Source of the DNA: Paracoccus onubensis
Lineage (GTDB): Bacteria > Pseudomonadota > Alphaproteobacteria > Rhodobacterales > Rhodobacteraceae
Direction of reading: 5' to 3'
Assembly (NCBI RefSeq): GCF_003591515.1
Contig: NZ_QZCG01000003.1
Span: 186,001 to 250,000 of the forward strand
DNA: 64,000 bases
The stretch's first letter is position 1. Each line of letters begins with the position of its first letter. The notes below the pieces were generated by a model that saw nothing but the letters and a program-made list of their open reading frames with translations, was not told the origin of the DNA and did not search any database. Of the stretch, positions 63,729-64,000 are shown one piece after another. The translations under genes were made by a program, and so were the position numbers.

Positions 63729-64000
63729 GCCGTTAGCGCGGTCATCGCCCGAAAAGGGTTGTCCTGGGTTGCGTATAAATTCGATCTCGGCGGCTGAGAA
63801 TGTTGCGGTGCGCCGCCATCACGAAACGCCGCCGGAATCGCCGGAGGGGGCCCGGTTACCGAAACTTCACCCGCATGGGCAAGCAGATTTGATTTAAGGT
63901 GTTTTATGTGATCCGCAATGGTTACGGTGAGGAGCGTGACGGATTTTCCGACTCCTGCGCCATGGGTCATATGCCCGATGCGAAGGGATTATGCAGATCA
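63729..64000. other. Right edge without recognisable gene
   Basis: No gene can be supported. The ORFs on either strand are short and unlike known proteins. The right-most bases may belong to a gene that continues beyond the window, but no start, ribosome site or domain supports this. Confidence 0.35.

Overview
The window looks like part of a methylotrophy island in a high-GC alphaproteobacterium, most likely Paracoccus or a close Rhodobacteraceae relative. This is an inference from gene content, codon bias and operon style; no rRNA or other phylogenetic marker is present. Islands of similar content are known from memory on large replicons of methylotrophic Paracoccus, but no comparison could be run.

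Left edge (1-6300): an AT-rich, probably foreign sulfotransferase-like gene, a broken IS5-family transposase, and a three-gene minus-strand cassette. The cassette holds a DUF4123 protein (the type VI secretion effector-adaptor family), a metzincin-type metallopeptidase with an Ig-like region, and an unknown protein. No T6SS structural gene is visible.

Nitrogen-compound region (6400-22900): ureidoglycine aminohydrolase and a DctA-type symporter, with a divergent LysR gene. Next come a GntR regulator and a long plus-strand locus: flavin reductase-like protein, Asp/Glu/hydantoin-type racemase, two permeases, two amidohydrolases, two ABC ATPases, a periplasmic binding protein and a third amidohydrolase. 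The substrate is unknown. Matching GntR-like palindromes precede both halves of this locus. A LysE-type exporter follows.

Methylotrophy region (23100-62900): a truncated hemoglobin; dmmDABC (dimethylamine monooxygenase with a folate-binding GcvT-like partner) plus a permease; purU copy 1; a GntR gene and an orphan binding protein; then the serine-cycle block. That block is gck, mcl and a LuxR-type regulator on the minus strand, and sgaA-mtkA-mtkB-hprA-ppc-glyA on the plus strand. A seven-gene minus-strand operon follows, with an APC permease, five small or membrane-associated proteins and a nitronate monooxygenase-like enzyme. An XRE-cupin regulator, mgsABC-gmaS, a GlxA-family regulator, mgdABCD (sarcosine-oxidase-like N-methylglutamate dehydrogenase), folD and purU copy 2 complete the region.

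Together these genes form a coherent route. Dimethylamine is demethylated to methylamine by Dmm. Methylamine becomes gamma-glutamylmethylamide (GmaS), then N-methylglutamate (MgsABC), and is oxidised by MgdABCD. The GcvT-like DmmD and MgdC domains can hand C1 units to tetrahydrofolate. Methylene-THF is then either assimilated by GlyA and the serine cycle or oxidised by FolD and PurU to formate. The two purU copies lie in 1030-bp near-identical repeats, and copy 1 still carries the last bases of folD upstream, so it appears to derive from the folD-purU end.

Right edge (62900-64000): decayed sequence with a broken DUF475/TerC-like gene and nothing else recognisable. No tRNA, rRNA, CRISPR array or replication origin was seen.
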